Below, in pieces: positions 1 to 11,535 of a stretch of DNA of 64,000 nucleotides (position 1 is the stretch's first letter; every line of letters starts with the position of its first letter). The translations under genes and the position numbers were made by a program. The stretch is from assembly GCA_026826555.1 (NCBI GenBank), contig JAKSZT010053764.1, positions 12,354,453 to 12,418,452 on the forward strand, read 5' to 3'. This stretch comes from Tolypeutes matacus. Taxonomy: Eukaryota; Chordata; Mammalia; Cingulata; Chlamyphoridae. Below the pieces are notes generated by a model. It did no database searches, had not been told where the DNA came from, and saw nothing but the letters and a program-made list of their open reading frames with translations.

Positions 1-51
1 GGGGTTGTCATATCTAGGAATTTATGGGTTCTCTGGCTTATGGCTTCACAC
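1..51 (-). mobile_element. 3' LTR, first 51 bases only, of endogenous retrovirus
   Basis: The minus strand reads TGTGAAGCC from about position 51 leftwards and then leaves the window. The same stretch recurs imperfectly at 5471-5517, as expected for two LTRs of one provirus. Just upstream in the minus sense (52-66) is a purine-rich tract of the form GGGGTGGTATGGAG, which fits a polypurine tract abutting the 3' LTR. The LTR length cannot be judged because only its first bases are present. Confidence 0.6.
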
Positions 52-564
52 TCCATACCACCCCTCATAAAACCTACTTCTTACATTCTACATGCCCCTT
101 TTCCATGTATACACCTGAGTGGCAATTGAGGGGCATATCTGGAGGCAGAACCTACAACAATAACATAAGACATATATCTAATACGTATACCTGCTAATGT
201 CAAGAGGAAAACCAGTAAAGCAGATCCCCAAACTCTTCTCTGTTAGCGTTAAAGGCAATACTGCCTAAGGCATTGCATCTCTTGTAGAAGTCGCCAACTG
301 TCCACACACCCAGGAGTTAGTCTGGTTATGGGTTGTAGCTACTTATACCTATATATTTGGTTGGAATTTTCCAGCATAAGCCCCACCCAATTTTGTGGAT
401 GCTTTTGGGTATGGCCTGTGGCAATCTCAACATGAATCCCTGTGCTGTTATAATTGGAGGAATACCTTGTTCCAATGTTACTCATATTTATATTGTTGAT
501 GGAATAGACATCAGAGTCCTGAAATGCTTGTATGCTGAGGTTTATACAGTAATCAGTGCACTTT

Positions 565-645
565 TATTTTTAGGAGGTACCCAGGACATCATATGTGGGA
601 AACAGGTGCTCAACCACTGAGCTACAACCACTCCACAGTGAAAGT
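565..645 (-). mobile_element. Old tRNA-derived SINE fragment (DAS-related)
   Basis: On the minus strand it shows an A-box-like TAGCTCAGTGG, then the CCCACATATG and GGTACCTCCT motifs typical of xenarthran tRNA SINEs, ending in an A-rich tail (plus-strand TTTTATTTTTAGG). The B box is decayed. Confidence 0.6.
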
Positions 646-655
646 TGGTTTTGTC

Positions 656-750
656 ATTGTTAATTTATTTGTTTGTTTTTAGGAAGAACTGGGGCTCGAA
701 TCCGGGACCTTGTACATGGAAAGCTGGTGCTCCCCTGCACTTTTTATTAG
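656..750 (-). mobile_element. Second old tRNA-derived SINE fragment
   Basis: Minus-strand copy with a recognisable B-box region (GGATTCGAGCCCC) and A-rich tail of repeated AAAC units. The A-box half is missing or replaced. It lies immediately beside the previous fragment in the same orientation. Confidence 0.55.
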
Positions 751-992
751 ACAAATTGCTTCCTATAAATGAGGAACCATGCAATGACTGGTTTAGAGAT
801 CACTGTTGCAGCTGTTGTTTTAAAATACTGTTCCTCCCCGCTATCAGGCCAGTAGCCTGGGGGTTGTATGGCAGATAAAAACTGCTTGACAAAATAAAAA
901 ACAAACAAACAAGCAAAAAAACCTGCTTGACAATCTCTTTCTTGCGCCCAGTCCTGGAATTGGTGATCTGTAAAATGGGGGCCTTATTTTCA

Positions 993-1289
993 TCAATGTG
1001 TTGTGAGTACCCAAACATACAGGAAATTTTTTCGAGTCCTCATATTGTTGAAGGTTGATTCACTTGTCGAAACCCAAAACCCTGCAGAATGCTTGAAGCA
1101 GTATCTACACAGGTTAGTGCATACTTTCATCCATCTGATAGAGGAAGGGGTCCTATATAGTCTATTTTGCCAGTGTTGCCCAGCCTGCATTCCCCATGGT
1201 ATCTGCCTCATTTTATGGGGTAGGGGGTACCTCCGTGGGGTGCATGTTGGATGGGATTCATAGGCTGTAAGTACATCACCATATTTCAA
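993..1289 (-). pseudogene. Retroviral integrase remnant
   Basis: A 98-codon minus-strand open segment. It begins near a degenerate zinc-finger-like stretch with C-P-T-C-T-like spacing (SHPTCTPRR) and continues into a W-x-x-R-L-Y segment that aligns with the start of the integrase catalytic core. The first catalytic Asp position appears altered. Its place after RNase H and before the 3' LTR matches the normal pol order. It is too short and mutated to act as an integrase. Confidence 0.55.
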
Positions 1290-1499
1290 AGGGAGATATA
1301 ACCTTTTACGTAATTCTCATACAGTCTCAGGATGCTTGTACCCCGGTTTACAATGTAACCAATCTGCTTGGTCATGGTTTTCATCAACCCATCTAATTTT
1401 AGCTAATTTATCGACTTCCACATTCCCCAGAGTTGTGCATAAAATACGGGCTGATATGTGCCAGATTGTTATGTTGGCATCAGGGCTTTGTGCTTGACC

Positions 1500-2600
1500 T
1501 CAGATCTCTTCCCACAGGGCTCTACCCCTATTTCCTTATTGGCTATGGTCCATTTTTCCTGTTGCCACTGTCCCATTCAGAGAGTCAGACCATGATACAT
1601 AGCCCAGCTGTTGGTGCAAATGGAAATCAGCATAGGCTCATGGACTATAAACCGCCCAGATGGCTCGAAGCTCAGGCCATTGATTGCTCTGATGTTCTCC
1701 TTCATCCATCCATTTGGCATCCGTAGTTATTTGAAATGCCATCTGGGTTTTTGTCCTCTGCAGGAAACATCAGTATATTAGGCATCCACTGATTGGGCTC
1801 TTCCACTCTCTATTATTGATGCTACTTCCCCTATTGCTGGCATGGATGGTATAGGGAAGTTCGTTTTTTCTACATTCATAACTGTCCCCAATAATTTATG
1901 TAACTCCTCAGATAGTGGACTATCTGAAAAGTATTTGAGTTAGGTAGGGTATAAAGGATTTCCAGTGATTTAATAAACATGTAAAGGCTTGTAGTTCCTT
2001 TACACTGTGAGGAGTTGGACAAATTTTTACTTTATAGCCATTGCCAGAATGACCTTTATCTTACCTATCTAAACCTCCCCTAGGAATTTTACATACTGTC
2101 CAGGCTACTGGATCTTGGCATCATTGATGGCCCATCCCTGACTTGTTAAGAGGCTCTGTAATGGCAGGACTACTATTTCTAGAGATATAATACTATCAGA
2201 AAGAAGCGTAATATTATCAATATAGTGAAACACAGCAACATATGGTGGCTTTTTCCATCTTGCTAGATCAACTGCCACCATTCCATGACAGAGTCCATTG
2301 CCACCCTCCCCATGTATACAAAAACTTATCCTGGCTATCTTAGGTTAGTGGGATACTGAAAAAGACATTAGATAAGTCTAATACATAATGGAAGTCTCCT
2401 AAGTGGGCTTATAAGTTATCAAGAAGCATTGCAATACTTGACACTGTGATGTGAATAGGACAAACCTTATTCAACCCTCGGTACTCTATCCTCATTCCCC
2501 AGCTACCATCAGTTCTTTTCACTGGCCATACAGGACTATTAAATGTGCTCTGTGCTTGTTGTATGATCCCCATTCAGGCCATTCTTTGTCATTTCTCACT
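1500..2600 (-). pseudogene. Reverse transcriptase and RNase H remnant (pol)
   Basis: The minus strand from about 2560 downwards encodes a recognisable RT fingers/palm segment, with a P-V-W-P-V stretch and a D-L-S-N-x-F-F-S-I-P stretch. The catalytic box at 2213-2224 reads Y-I-D-N instead of Y-x-D-D, so the second catalytic Asp is lost. Around 1710-1724 a T-D-A-K-W motif marks the RNase H domain start. In-frame stops occur throughout. Clearly a dead pol gene. Confidence 0.7.
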
Positions 2601-2689
2601 GATTTCAGCATGTTCACCCAGGAGGCAATATTGTTTGGTATGGTTGACTCTCCTCGGAGAGGGTAAGTACACCAGAACCAACAAGAAGT

Positions 2690-3205
2690 ACCCCGTATAC
2701 AGCAGTTTGAAGATTTTGTGGACCCCAGAAAATCCTGTTCTTAAAATGAATGCATTCCTCTGTGCCTGTAAACCTTTTGATTAAATCACTTCAGTTAAGG
2801 GCTTTTGATTAGATTGAATGACCCAGGATGGGTCTTACTGGAGTCCTTTATAAATGGAGGAATAAAAAGCCACAGATAGAGAAAAAGCTGCAGAGACAGA
2901 GAGGATCCCAGAAGCAGAGAGAAAAGCCTCTGAAAGTTGAAATCAATGAACCCAGGGGAGAGAAAAGCCACAGACAGAGAAGCCTGAAGCTGAAAGCAAC
3001 AAGGCCTAGAGAAGAGATGAGTGGATGCTGATATGTGCCTGATCACCTGCAGCTGCAGCTCAGGAAGAAAGAGTCTCTTGATGATGCCTTGCCTTGAACA
3101 CTTTCATGACCTTAGAACTATAACTTTTAACCTAATAAATCCCCATCATAAACGACCATCCAGTTCTGGTATATTGCATTGGCAGCCTTTGGCAAACGAA
3201 TTCAC
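2690..3205 (+). mobile_element. MaLR-like solo LTR inside the provirus
   Basis: Contains the shared family core: TTTTGATTAGATT, GGAGTCCTTTATAAATGG, a purine-rich AGAGAG block and an AATAAA near 3135. It resembles the LTRs at 9613, 25283, 39776 and 52645. The 5' end is eroded and no clean 5-bp TSD was found, so both borders are approximate. It interrupts the retroviral pol between protease and RT, so it is younger than the provirus. Confidence 0.65.
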
Positions 3206-3379
3206 ATATAATTGAATTCACAATACAGATATGAAGGCAACATTCACCAGTGGTGGTGGTAAGGGCTAGGTCTTCTAACCCAACCACCCCTAATATATAT
3301 TAGGGACCTGGAGAAATGCAATATACAATAGACTTTCAGGAGGTGAAGCACCTTATTTGCAATGTTAGGGTAATTTGCA

Positions 3380-3530
3380 CTACTCATATGGCTTTTCCTC
3401 AATACCCATCTATCACCTTTAGGGTCCTATTTAATTACCAGGGATTCCTATAGATGAATGTATACTCTGTCCCAGAATCAATACGGGCTGCAACATACAA
3501 AGGGTTTGTTGAAGACCAGTGACTAACCCT
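3380..3530 (-). pseudogene. Retroviral protease active-site remnant
   Basis: On the minus strand the translation contains I-D-S-G-T-E, matching the aspartic protease D-(S/T)-G signature followed by a hydrophobic run. It lies between the gag-like and RT-like regions. Flanking sequence is too decayed to define limits. Confidence 0.45.
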
Positions 3531-3760
3531 ATGTGAGGCCTTCAAATGGCCTGCAGCCACCCGAATTTGCAGGTGACTGTGGCCCCTCCCTTATTCTTCA
3601 GGAGTAGGAGGTATCCACACCCTTATATCAGACTTACTTTCCTTGGGGGGATGTTGTGAGAGTGATAACCAGTGCCATAGATTTAGATGAAGGCAGAGGC
3701 TGATACCTTTTTACCTTAGGCAGCTTTTGCTAGAGTCCTACTAATATGGCATTAGGTTGT

Positions 3761-4249
3761 TTATCTATTTTTTTTATTGGGGTGCCTAAGGAAATAAGCC
3801 CATAATTGTTTATAGGCTACATGTAGAAGCCCTCTCTGTCTCTTCCCTTGTGAGGTTTCTTTGGTAACTTTCCCTTTGGATCGTATTCTTTCCATCTCAT
3901 CCAAGTCTGATATTGCTTGTACTACCTGGTGAATGGTCTGGCCGACTAGTGTGTTTAGAATAGCTACTAATGTCCCATCCCAGACTGGAGGCACAGTTTG
4001 GAGGATTTTATCCTTCATTTTGGCCATGAACAGTTCATTATCAGGCCCATGGAAGTGCTCAGCATATGCTGCATGCTTCATTCCTAGTTCTCTGACTGTA
4101 TTCTGTAATTCTTCCATAGATGATGGTTTACTTATTGTGGATGTAATAGCCCCCTCATTAGGGCAGTCAGTTTTGCAATGAAAATGCACCATACTAATAA
4201 ATTTTGAATGTCTTCTGGTCTTTGCTGTACCTGGTAAAGACACTGACAA
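3761..4249 (-). pseudogene. Gag-like remnant
   Basis: A 162-codon minus-strand open segment, the longest in the provirus. It has a helical, capsid-C-terminal-like composition (repeated E-L, Q-A-I-S-D-L patterns) and ends in a basic Lys/Arg-rich tail typical of the approach to nucleocapsid. I do not see a Cys-His zinc knuckle. It lies 5' of the protease remnant. Further gag-like fragments extend to about 5050 in other frames. The identification rests mainly on position. Confidence 0.45.
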
Positions 4250-5149
4250 AGAGAGAGATGTGTAGCTATACTAGCCATTTTTGCCATTTCTACTCCTGAA
4301 AGCATAATGCTGTCTCGTCCTATATCCCATAATCTTAGCAACCAAGCAGCAGTATTCTTTGGTCCTTTTCTTTAAACTTTTCTGTTAATTCTACTATTTC
4401 TGCAGGGATATACTCCCTCATTACTGTCTGCTTCTGGGGAGAGATCTCTTCCCAACGGACATTGGGATCCCTGTTGCTTTCGTTTTTTGTAGTTATTAAT
4501 GGCCTTACTTGTTTAGGCTCATCTTCAATTTCAGCTTCCTCTTCTCATTCCCCCTCTTCTGCACTCTCCCAAGGGTCCCATACCTTCTGAGTTCAGCCTT
4601 CTCTCTAGATAACTGCTCAAACCTGTTGCAGCTGCATGCTTTATCTGTGTATTTTTGCAACTTTACATGCCTTTACTTCTAATTGTCCCTCTTTGGATAG
4701 CACCTTTATCTGCTAATGCAATAGCATTGTTGGAATATGCTAACCTAATATCCTTTTCTAGAGCTAAAGCCTCTTCTAATTTCCTTACTTCAGCTTCTGC
4801 TTTTAATTGGGCTTCAGTAGCATATCTAACTGTCCATAACAATGGCCATACAGTGGTAACAATCACTTCCTATCCTTGCTATTTCCATTTGCCCCCCCAA
4901 GTTCCCCTTCAGGACAAATAATACTCTGGATGGCATTTTCCGGCATCCCCATACTCAGGAACTGGCCCAAATGCTCTAAAAACCAGGATGCTTCCCCATT
5001 CATACTGGAAGTTGGCCACCATGGGATTTCTCCCACTGTCCGCAACATTGTGTCTATGGATTCCCGCTTCTCTCGGCTTATTTCGTTTTCAATCTGCTGG
5101 CTGGTTGACCGGTTTTCTGTCCATGAACATACAGAATAGGTTCTGCCAA

Positions 5150-5517
5150 AGTTTGATGAGCACTTAAGACCAAAAAATGAAGCAGACCACTACACATAGC
5201 AACATAATAACAATTTATAAGGACATTTACAGACTGGGAAGCTGGTTCTGGGCTGCCACAGGACATATAGAATAGCGCTCCATGCTACCCAAGGGATTAC
5301 AGGGGATAATATAGCGTAAGAACAATGAAGGCACAGAGTTAAGTTGGGATTTGCAAAATCATAAATGAACATCTCTTTGAAGTTACGGATATGTAGCTGG
5401 AGAGCTTGTAGTACAGATAGCTATCATGCTTGGGAAAGTATGCATGCACTTTAAGATGCACTTGTGGGTGGTGGTTTTATCTAGAAACTTATGGCTTCTC
5501 TAGTTTATGGACTCACA
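5150..5517 (-). mobile_element. 5' LTR of the same provirus (approximate 3' limit)
   Basis: The outer end at 5512-5517 gives TGTGAG on the minus strand and matches the 51-base LTR stub at the window start over about 45 bases with scattered differences. The inner limit near 5150 is a guess, because the second LTR lies mostly outside the window and no primer-binding site could be assigned with confidence. Confidence 0.5.
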
Positions 5518-5950
5518 CTAGAGGTTCTCACATTTGGTGTGCAAAAGAATCACATGGTGTGTCTTCAAAATGAGGAATCATGGGCTTTATCCCAATATGT
5601 TTTAATTCATTTGTAATGTGGAGTCAGAAACTAAATTTTTAACAAGAGTCCCCCCATCCCTCACCATTGCTCTCCAAACCAGGGCAATCCTGGTTCAACT
5701 TGTTCATAAACCATAACGGGAGAAACACTTCTCTAGGCTTCTGAAGATTTGGAGGGAGGTTAAAGTACTTGGGGAACTGTTTCTTATTTGGGAAGACTCA
5801 CTAGAACATCACATGGAGTTTTTCCATATGAAAATTTCTGAACTCCACCCCAGACATAATGAATAAGGATCTCTGAAGTTAAGGGCCAAATGCATAGATG
5901 TTCCAAAAGCTCCACAGATGATTCCAATAGGTTGTCTTGAGTATAATCCA
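5518..5950. mobile_element. Two MER5-like hAT (Charlie-type) fragments
   Basis: 5519-5700 carries a GGTTCTCAC head followed by AAGAATCACATGG. 5795-5950 carries CATCACATGGAG, CTCCACCCCAGAC and a GATTCCAAT end. Both are familiar pieces of the non-autonomous MER5 consensus. Terminal repeats are too decayed to mark ends or an 8-bp TSD. Confidence 0.5.
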
Positions 5951-5959
5951 CTAATTATA

Positions 5960-6480
5960 AATAATCTAAGGAGACTATTTTGAGGAAAACAGACTGTGCT
6001 TGTGGTTCACAGATTTTGTGGTTATCTGTCACAAGTATAGCAAGGAGTTCTGTAAAGCAACAGCTTCCTGCCGAACTGATAGGGAAACCTCAGACCAAAG
6101 AAAGATAAAGCCAAGTCCAGGTTGGCAAGTGATGAGCATTTATTTAGGAGGCTTATGTGGGGTCCTTATCCTCCACTGCAGGAGGAGAAACAGCATTTTC
6201 TGAGCTTAATTGTCTGCACTTACTACCGAGGAGAGGGGTCTTTTAAGGGGCATGTCTATGTCCAGCTGGGGTGGGGGGCTTGCCTTCTAAAGAATGCAGT
6301 GCATTGTCAAAGGTACACGGCTTGACAATAATTTTTGAGGCACACGGGGGAGTTTTGGGAAACAGATACCATGGCAGGCTTCCTGGGAAAAATAGGTTAA
6401 ATATTCTACTACAAGATCTGTTGATCAGTCACCAGTTCACAACCAGTTCCTGAGGCTTGTCCTTTTAACTACCTAGGAAT
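5960..6480 (-). mobile_element. Possible LTR remnant
   Basis: The minus strand has an AATAAATG polyadenylation-like signal at 6139-6144 and the moderately GC-rich composition of an LTR, but I found neither a TSD nor a second copy. Weakly supported. Confidence 0.28.
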
Positions 6481-6671
6481 GCTGCTGCAGTTTGGAATGG
6501 GGGAAAAGACTGGAAGAGTTGGGGGAGAAAATGCAAAGTCATATATGCCACAGTGTCATAATCACTTGGGAACTTAGTAAACCTATAATATCCTGGCTCT
6601 TTCTTTCTTTACTGATCCTAGGCCTCTTTGTCTTTTATTTGCTCTTACAGTGATTCTGATGCTCACAACAG

Positions 6672-6673
6672 TC

Positions 6674-6720
<47 letters not shown>

Positions 6721-6889
6721 GTAGTAATGTATACAACTCAAAATTTCCCATTTAAACCACTTTCAAGAGTAAAATTGGGTGATAGTAATTATATTTAAAA
6801 TATTGGGCTATCATCAGCTCCATTCATTACTCCATCACTTTTATCACCTCTAACAGGAACTCTGTACCCAATAAACAATGCTTTTCAAC
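6672..6889 (-). mobile_element. Short L1 3' end with (TAA)n tail
   Basis: Antisense L1 3' sequence: TGTAGTAATGTATACAACTC, CATTTAAACCACTTT, then GGAACTCTGTACCCAATAAAC, a stretch I know from old mammalian L1 3' ends. Its poly(A) side is at left and has become the TTA microsatellite at 6677-6720. It lies within the MER5-like element and so is younger than it. Confidence 0.6.
6677..6720. repeat. (TTA)n microsatellite
   Basis: About 14 near-perfect TTA/ATT units. On the minus strand it is (TAA)n and sits exactly at the tail of the short L1, so it probably grew from that L1's A-rich tail. Confidence 0.95.
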
Positions 6890-6912
6890 AAAGTTTGAGA
6901 ACCATTGGACTA

Positions 6913-7689
6913 AGTTATGTGGTTAAGAAAGCAGAGATACTATTAGAAAAGGCTAAGTGGAATTAATTGAATTTTAAATGCTCAGGTAAAGATTTTTGGT
7001 TGATTGCCAATTTTACTTCTATAGTAGGGGAAGACAAGAGAAAAACAATATTTGGGAATAATCATCAATGTTCTCTTTGATAGACTATAGAGAATAGTAG
7101 TTTTGAATGCATGGGAGATTACTTAATGGAAAATATGTGATTTAAAAAATAAGTTTTTAGAATGATTTTCATATAATATAATGTTTTAGCCTTGGCATAC
7201 GAGTCCAGCATCAACAACTGGCCTGATGCAGTGTATTTTCTGTCCATGCAGAAATAGGTTGGGGGCAGAGGGATTCATGTTTTGGGGAAACATAGAAGAA
7301 AATAATTAAACAAAGCTACTGAAAAATGATGTGACCCAAAAGTATAGAGTCATTATTGCATTTTCAAAGGAAGGATTTCTGATATCAACTTATTAAAGGC
7401 TATCCAAATGAAGCAACTCAACATATTTTGCATAGCACATACAAACCATATGGTTCTTTCCCACATCTCAAACCTATCTGGAGGAGCTTGCACAGTGAAA
7501 CCTTCATTAATATATCTTGGTTGTGCCCCCTCAACTTATTTCCTTGTTTAGCTGCTTCTACTCCCACCAAAGAAGAGTAGCACTGTTCCTATAATTCTCA
7601 TAACACAGTAGACAGAACCAAAATCATGTAATTAGCTAAAGTTGTATTTGCAATTGAAAAAAAGAAATGATGTCTTGATAACTTTAATT
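6913..7689. other. No feature recognised
   Basis: AT-rich sequence without an open frame, RNA gene or repeat family that I can name. Confidence 0.5.
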
Positions 7690-8935
7690 TATTCATTCAC
7701 TCAACAGTAAACATTTAGTGTACATATTGTGTTCTAAGCCATGTTCTTTCTGTTTAACGTACATCATGAAAAAAAATAAAGATCCCTGCCCCAGCTTACA
7801 TTCCAGTGGGGAAAGAGAAATAATAAACATAATAAGTAAATAGCCTAGCATGTTTGAAGGTTATATATTTATGGAAAATCCAAAAGGGGAAGATATTAAG
7901 GGAAATTGGGGACTCAGCATATCAGGAAATACAGGGTGGGAGGTGCTATAATTGAAATTGGGTGCTGAGAGTAGACCTCATTGAGAATAGATTTGAACAA
8001 ACACTCAGAGCACATGAAGAAATTAGTTTTACAGATATCGAAGAGTATATGGGTTTAACTGAACAAAGACCCAAAGGAGCTTTGAAGAATCATAGAGAAG
8101 CCAGTATGAAAGGAACAGGAAGAGACCAGAGGAGGGTTGTAGGACCTAGGGACAGATGATAGAAGAAGTGGGAGTCAGGGAGCAGATCAAGTAGGGCTGT
8201 GGCTTTAACTGATAAATAAGTAGGAAGTCATAGCAGTTGTTTGGGCAGAAGGGTAATTTGAAAATCTAAATCACATTTTAAAAGGATAACTCTTGCCAGT
8301 ATGTTGAAAGTAGAAACTAGGGAACAAGTCTTCAAGTGGCAAGACCATTAAAGCCACTTATGGTAATCCAGGTAAGATTAGATTGGACCAGGACAGCAGC
8401 AGAGGAGGTACTGAGAAGTAGTTGTATGCTAGATATATTTTGAAGGTATAACCAACAAAATTTCCTACAAGTTCGCTGAGGAGTATGAAAGGAAGAAGAA
8501 TTTAGGATTCCTTGGATGTTTGAGGCCAAAGCAATTCAAGAATGGAGTTTTCTGCTACAAATATCTGGAATACTGTTGATAAAACAGATTTGGACACAGA
8601 TAAGGCAGTTAATTTTGGATATGTTGAATTTCAGGTGCCTTTTAGACTTCCAAGTGGGATAGCAAATAGGCATTTGGATATATGACATTCAAACCTGAAG
8701 AGATAGTGGCGAAGATGAACATGTGGACATTGGTTGTGTAGGGAGGTATTTAAAGCCCCAAGGCAAAAGAAGATTCCTAAAGTAGTGAGTATAAGGAGAG
8801 AAAATATGTCTAATACTGAGCCTTGAATCATTCCAATATTAAGAATTGGGGGAGAAGGGAGGGTACCAAAAAATGAGACTGAGAAGGAGAACCAGGACCA
8901 TGTGGTATATTTGAAAGCCAAGAGAAGAATACCTC
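7690..8935. mobile_element. Ancient mammalian interspersed repeat (L2-like head)
   Basis: The left end reads TTATTCATTCACTCAACAG and then CCTGCCCCAGCTTACATTCC, the familiar antisense start of old LINE-type repeats. Motifs to the right (GGATAACTCTTGCCAG, GGTAATCCAGG, ATATATTTTGAAGG, TTGGATATGTTGAATTTCAGG, GTATTTAAAGCC) keep the order of one long mammalian repeat. Family name not certain. Open frames inside it are short and unrelated to any protein. Confidence 0.5.
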
Positions 8936-9139
8936 ATCAACTGTGAAGTAAAAGAGGCCTTATCCCCACAGATATTCCATAAATTCATAGTATCCCTCTT
9001 GGAAAATTACTTGACTTGAACCAAGTAATCTTTCCCTCTGCACATTTCCCTCTGTAGTTCTGAAAATAGAAGGAGTATTCTTTATATTATCATGTGTATA
9101 TTGTGGAAATTGCTTGGTCTTTGCAAAAATGACATTTTC

Positions 9140-9420
9140 TCCAATCATATAATGAAAACTTAGCAACCATTTATTGAATGGCAATGAGGTCCAGGCACTA
9201 TGCTGGGAGGCTACTTATTTCATTTGTGGACATTATCTCTTGCACACAATATAATAATTCAGTCAACTTTTGTGAATTAGTCACTGAGACCCAGAGAGGG
9301 TAAGTAAGTATTGAAGGTAGTAGAGTAAGTGACAAATAGAACCAACAGGACCATATCAGTTCCAGTCTGTTCTCTTTCCTGCCCTAGAAGTGAAGCTCTG
9401 GTCTTAAGTTAGGATATGGA
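9140..9420 (-). mobile_element. MIR SINE
   Basis: Antisense MIR core: CCATTTATTGAATGGC, GTCCAGGCACTATGCTGGG, then CTGAGACCCAGAGAGGGTAA. Highly diverged, as usual for this old family. Confidence 0.6.
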
Positions 9421-9612
9421 GTTCTAGTCCTTTAGCTTTTTGCTGGTAACTGAGGGATCTTCAGGGGGCACTGAGCTTCTCTGAGTCTTTACTCCCTCAT
9501 GAGCAACGTTATTAACTAGAGAATTCCCAATTTCTTGCTACGAATCATATTCTGAAGTTTTGATTTAATCTGATATTCCAACCATCTAAGTATCAGAGAA
9601 ATGAAAACAAAG

Positions 9613-10051
9613 TGTGGTGGCTTGGAGTTATGTAAAACAGAAAAACATATTAATAATCTTAATCCATCTCTGTGGGTATGAACCCATTGTAAATAGGATC
9701 TTTTGATGAGGTTACTTCAGTTAAGGTAGGCCTCAAGTGAATCAAATGGATGTTAATCCTATTACTGGAAGCTTAGAGAGAAGGCCACAGGCAGAAGCAA
9801 GAAGATGAAAGTCAAGGAATCCAGAAAAGAAAGAAGACTGCCATGTGCAATGCCATGTGACAGAAAAGCCAAGAACCAAGAATATCTGGAAGCCTGCCCC
9901 AGAAGATCACAGTCTTCGGGGAGAAAGCATTTCCTTGCTAATATCTCAGTTTTGGACTTATCATAACCTTAAAACTGTGAGCCAATAAATTTCCATTGCC
10001 CAAGTCAACCCACTGTATGGTATTTAATTTAGCAGCTAGGAAACTAAAACA
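9613..10051 (+). mobile_element. MaLR-like solo LTR with perfect TSD
   Basis: Starts TGTGGTGGCTTGG, ends GGAAACTAAAACA and carries an AATAAA at 9984-9989. It is flanked by the identical 5-mer CAAAG at 9608-9612 and 10052-10056. Length 439 bp. The 3' segment with TTTTGGACTT and CTGTGAGCC has the general layout of mammalian MaLR LTRs. No internal sequence lies next to it, so it is a solo LTR. Confidence 0.85.
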
Positions 10052-10056
10052 CAAAG

Positions 10057-10815
10057 CTACATACCTTAAACCATCCATTCATCTGATTTGGGGTTCTTGC
10101 AAAAATAAATCATTAAAATACAATACAGCAAGGACCTAGGCAAATAAAATTGGTGGCAAGTTAGGTTTGAACTTTGAAATGTGATCACCAGCACTTCAGG
10201 GAGTTTATAATTTACTCAAAATTATGTTCAGTAAGAACAATATATTGCAATATATAAAGTAGCAATTTAGATGGAAAGAAGATATATGTAATAGAAGGCA
10301 GAAGTCCTATTCATTTATTTTTCTATCTGTAAACTTCCAGAAAAGGACAATCTTTTAAACTTTTGGAGGCATTTGTAAGTTTTTACATTCATTTCTAATG
10401 TCAGTATTTGCATTAAACAATATTCATGTTATCTATCATAAGACAATTAGAGTCAATTTATTCTTTTCCTGTGCAGAGCATGGAAAATGTCATTTCAAGG
10501 CTAAGGTCTGCTCTACATTTGTCTGTATACGTAAGAACGCAGGGGATATATTTTGTAACCTACATAATTTCAGAGCACAGTGATGTATATACTAGGTCCA
10601 GACCATTTTGAATTGAAACTATTTCTAATATAGAAAGTATGCAAGGAAGAAAAAGTCAGTGGGAAAAGATGTTTCCATCCCCCAGTGATGCTGAAGTATA
10701 GTTGTGGGTATTGTATGAATAATCGTGTAAGTATATGTGCATGTGTGCATGTGTTTGTGTGTATGCTAGCTGGGTTAACAAAACTACAATATATGTAAAG
10801 TTTGAGAGGTCATTC
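10057..10815. other. No gene; short TG-rich tract
   Basis: AT-rich sequence with a small imperfect TGTGTGCATG tract at about 10733-10765. No other feature recognised. Confidence 0.5.
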
Positions 10816-10819
10816 TAAT

Positions 10820-11535
10820 AGGGTATTTTTTTTCAAACTTTACATAAGGTTTTACTATCTTATACAGTCCCATATTACAGGTTTTAGGTTCCTTCTAGTA
10901 ATATACATGACCTTTAGGCTTTCCTTTTCAACCCACTGTCATACCCTTATAAAAGCTCTGCTAGTTACAAATACCATGATGTGCTTGCGCCATTTCTATT
11001 CATTTCCAAGGATTTATAAACAACCTTTTTACCAATTCTGTACAGATTAACCCTCAACTTTCCATTCTCTACCCTCGTTCTATTTTCTGTTGACCTATAT
11101 TCTAATTATTAACTCCATGCGTTTACACAATGTATTTAGTTCATAATAGCACAATCACACAGTATTTGTCCTTTTGTGTCTGGCTTGCTTCACTCAACAC
11201 AACCTGTCCTCCAGGTTCACCCATATTGTCATAAGCTTCATGACTTAATTTCTTCTTACTGCTGCATAATATTCCATCACTTGTAATATACCACAATTTG
11301 TTTATCCATTCATCATTTGATGGACACCTGGGTTGTTTTAAAGTTTTGGCAATCATGACTAATGCTGCTGTGAACATCAGTGTGCAGATGTCTGTTTGTG
11401 TCTCTGCTCTCTGTTGTTCTGGAAATATGCCTAGTATGGCCTTGCTGGGTCACATGGCAAATCAATACTTAACTTACTTAGGAACTGCCAAACAGTCCTC
11501 CTCATTGGCTGTACCATTCTACATTCTATGGGAAT
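10820..11535 (-). mobile_element. L1 3' part with ORF2 C-terminus remnant
   Basis: The minus-strand segment 11141-11377 reads A-K-T-x-x-Q-P-R-C-P-S, then D-E-W-I-N-K-x-W-Y and L-S-E-A-S-Q-T-Q-K-D-K-Y. These are the highly recognisable last residues of L1 ORF2p. The remainder towards 10820 is 3' UTR. 5'-truncated and dead. Confidence 0.8.

Larger units (their letters stand above)
52..5150 (-). mobile_element. Decayed endogenous retrovirus, internal region
   Basis: Read on the minus strand, this is a retroviral gag-pro-pol order: gag-like around 5050-3760, a protease active-site remnant near 3520-3380, reverse transcriptase near 2600-2050, RNase H near 2000-1500 and integrase near 1290-990. 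Every region has stops and frameshifts, so nothing is intact. A MaLR-like LTR (2690-3205) and two tRNA-SINE pieces (565-645, 656-750) interrupt it. I see no convincing env. The general look is ERV-L-like (class III), but class I is not excluded. The family name is not determined. Confidence 0.75.
6560..6912 (+). mobile_element. MER5-like element split by an L1 fragment
   Basis: The left half (6560-6671) has ATCACTTGGGAAC and CAGTGATTCTGATGCTCACAAC. The right half (6890-6912) gives AAGTTTGAGAACCATTG, the known 3' end of MER5. The two halves join naturally if the intervening L1 is removed, and the short repeat CAACA at the junctions may be the L1 TSD. Confidence 0.6.
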
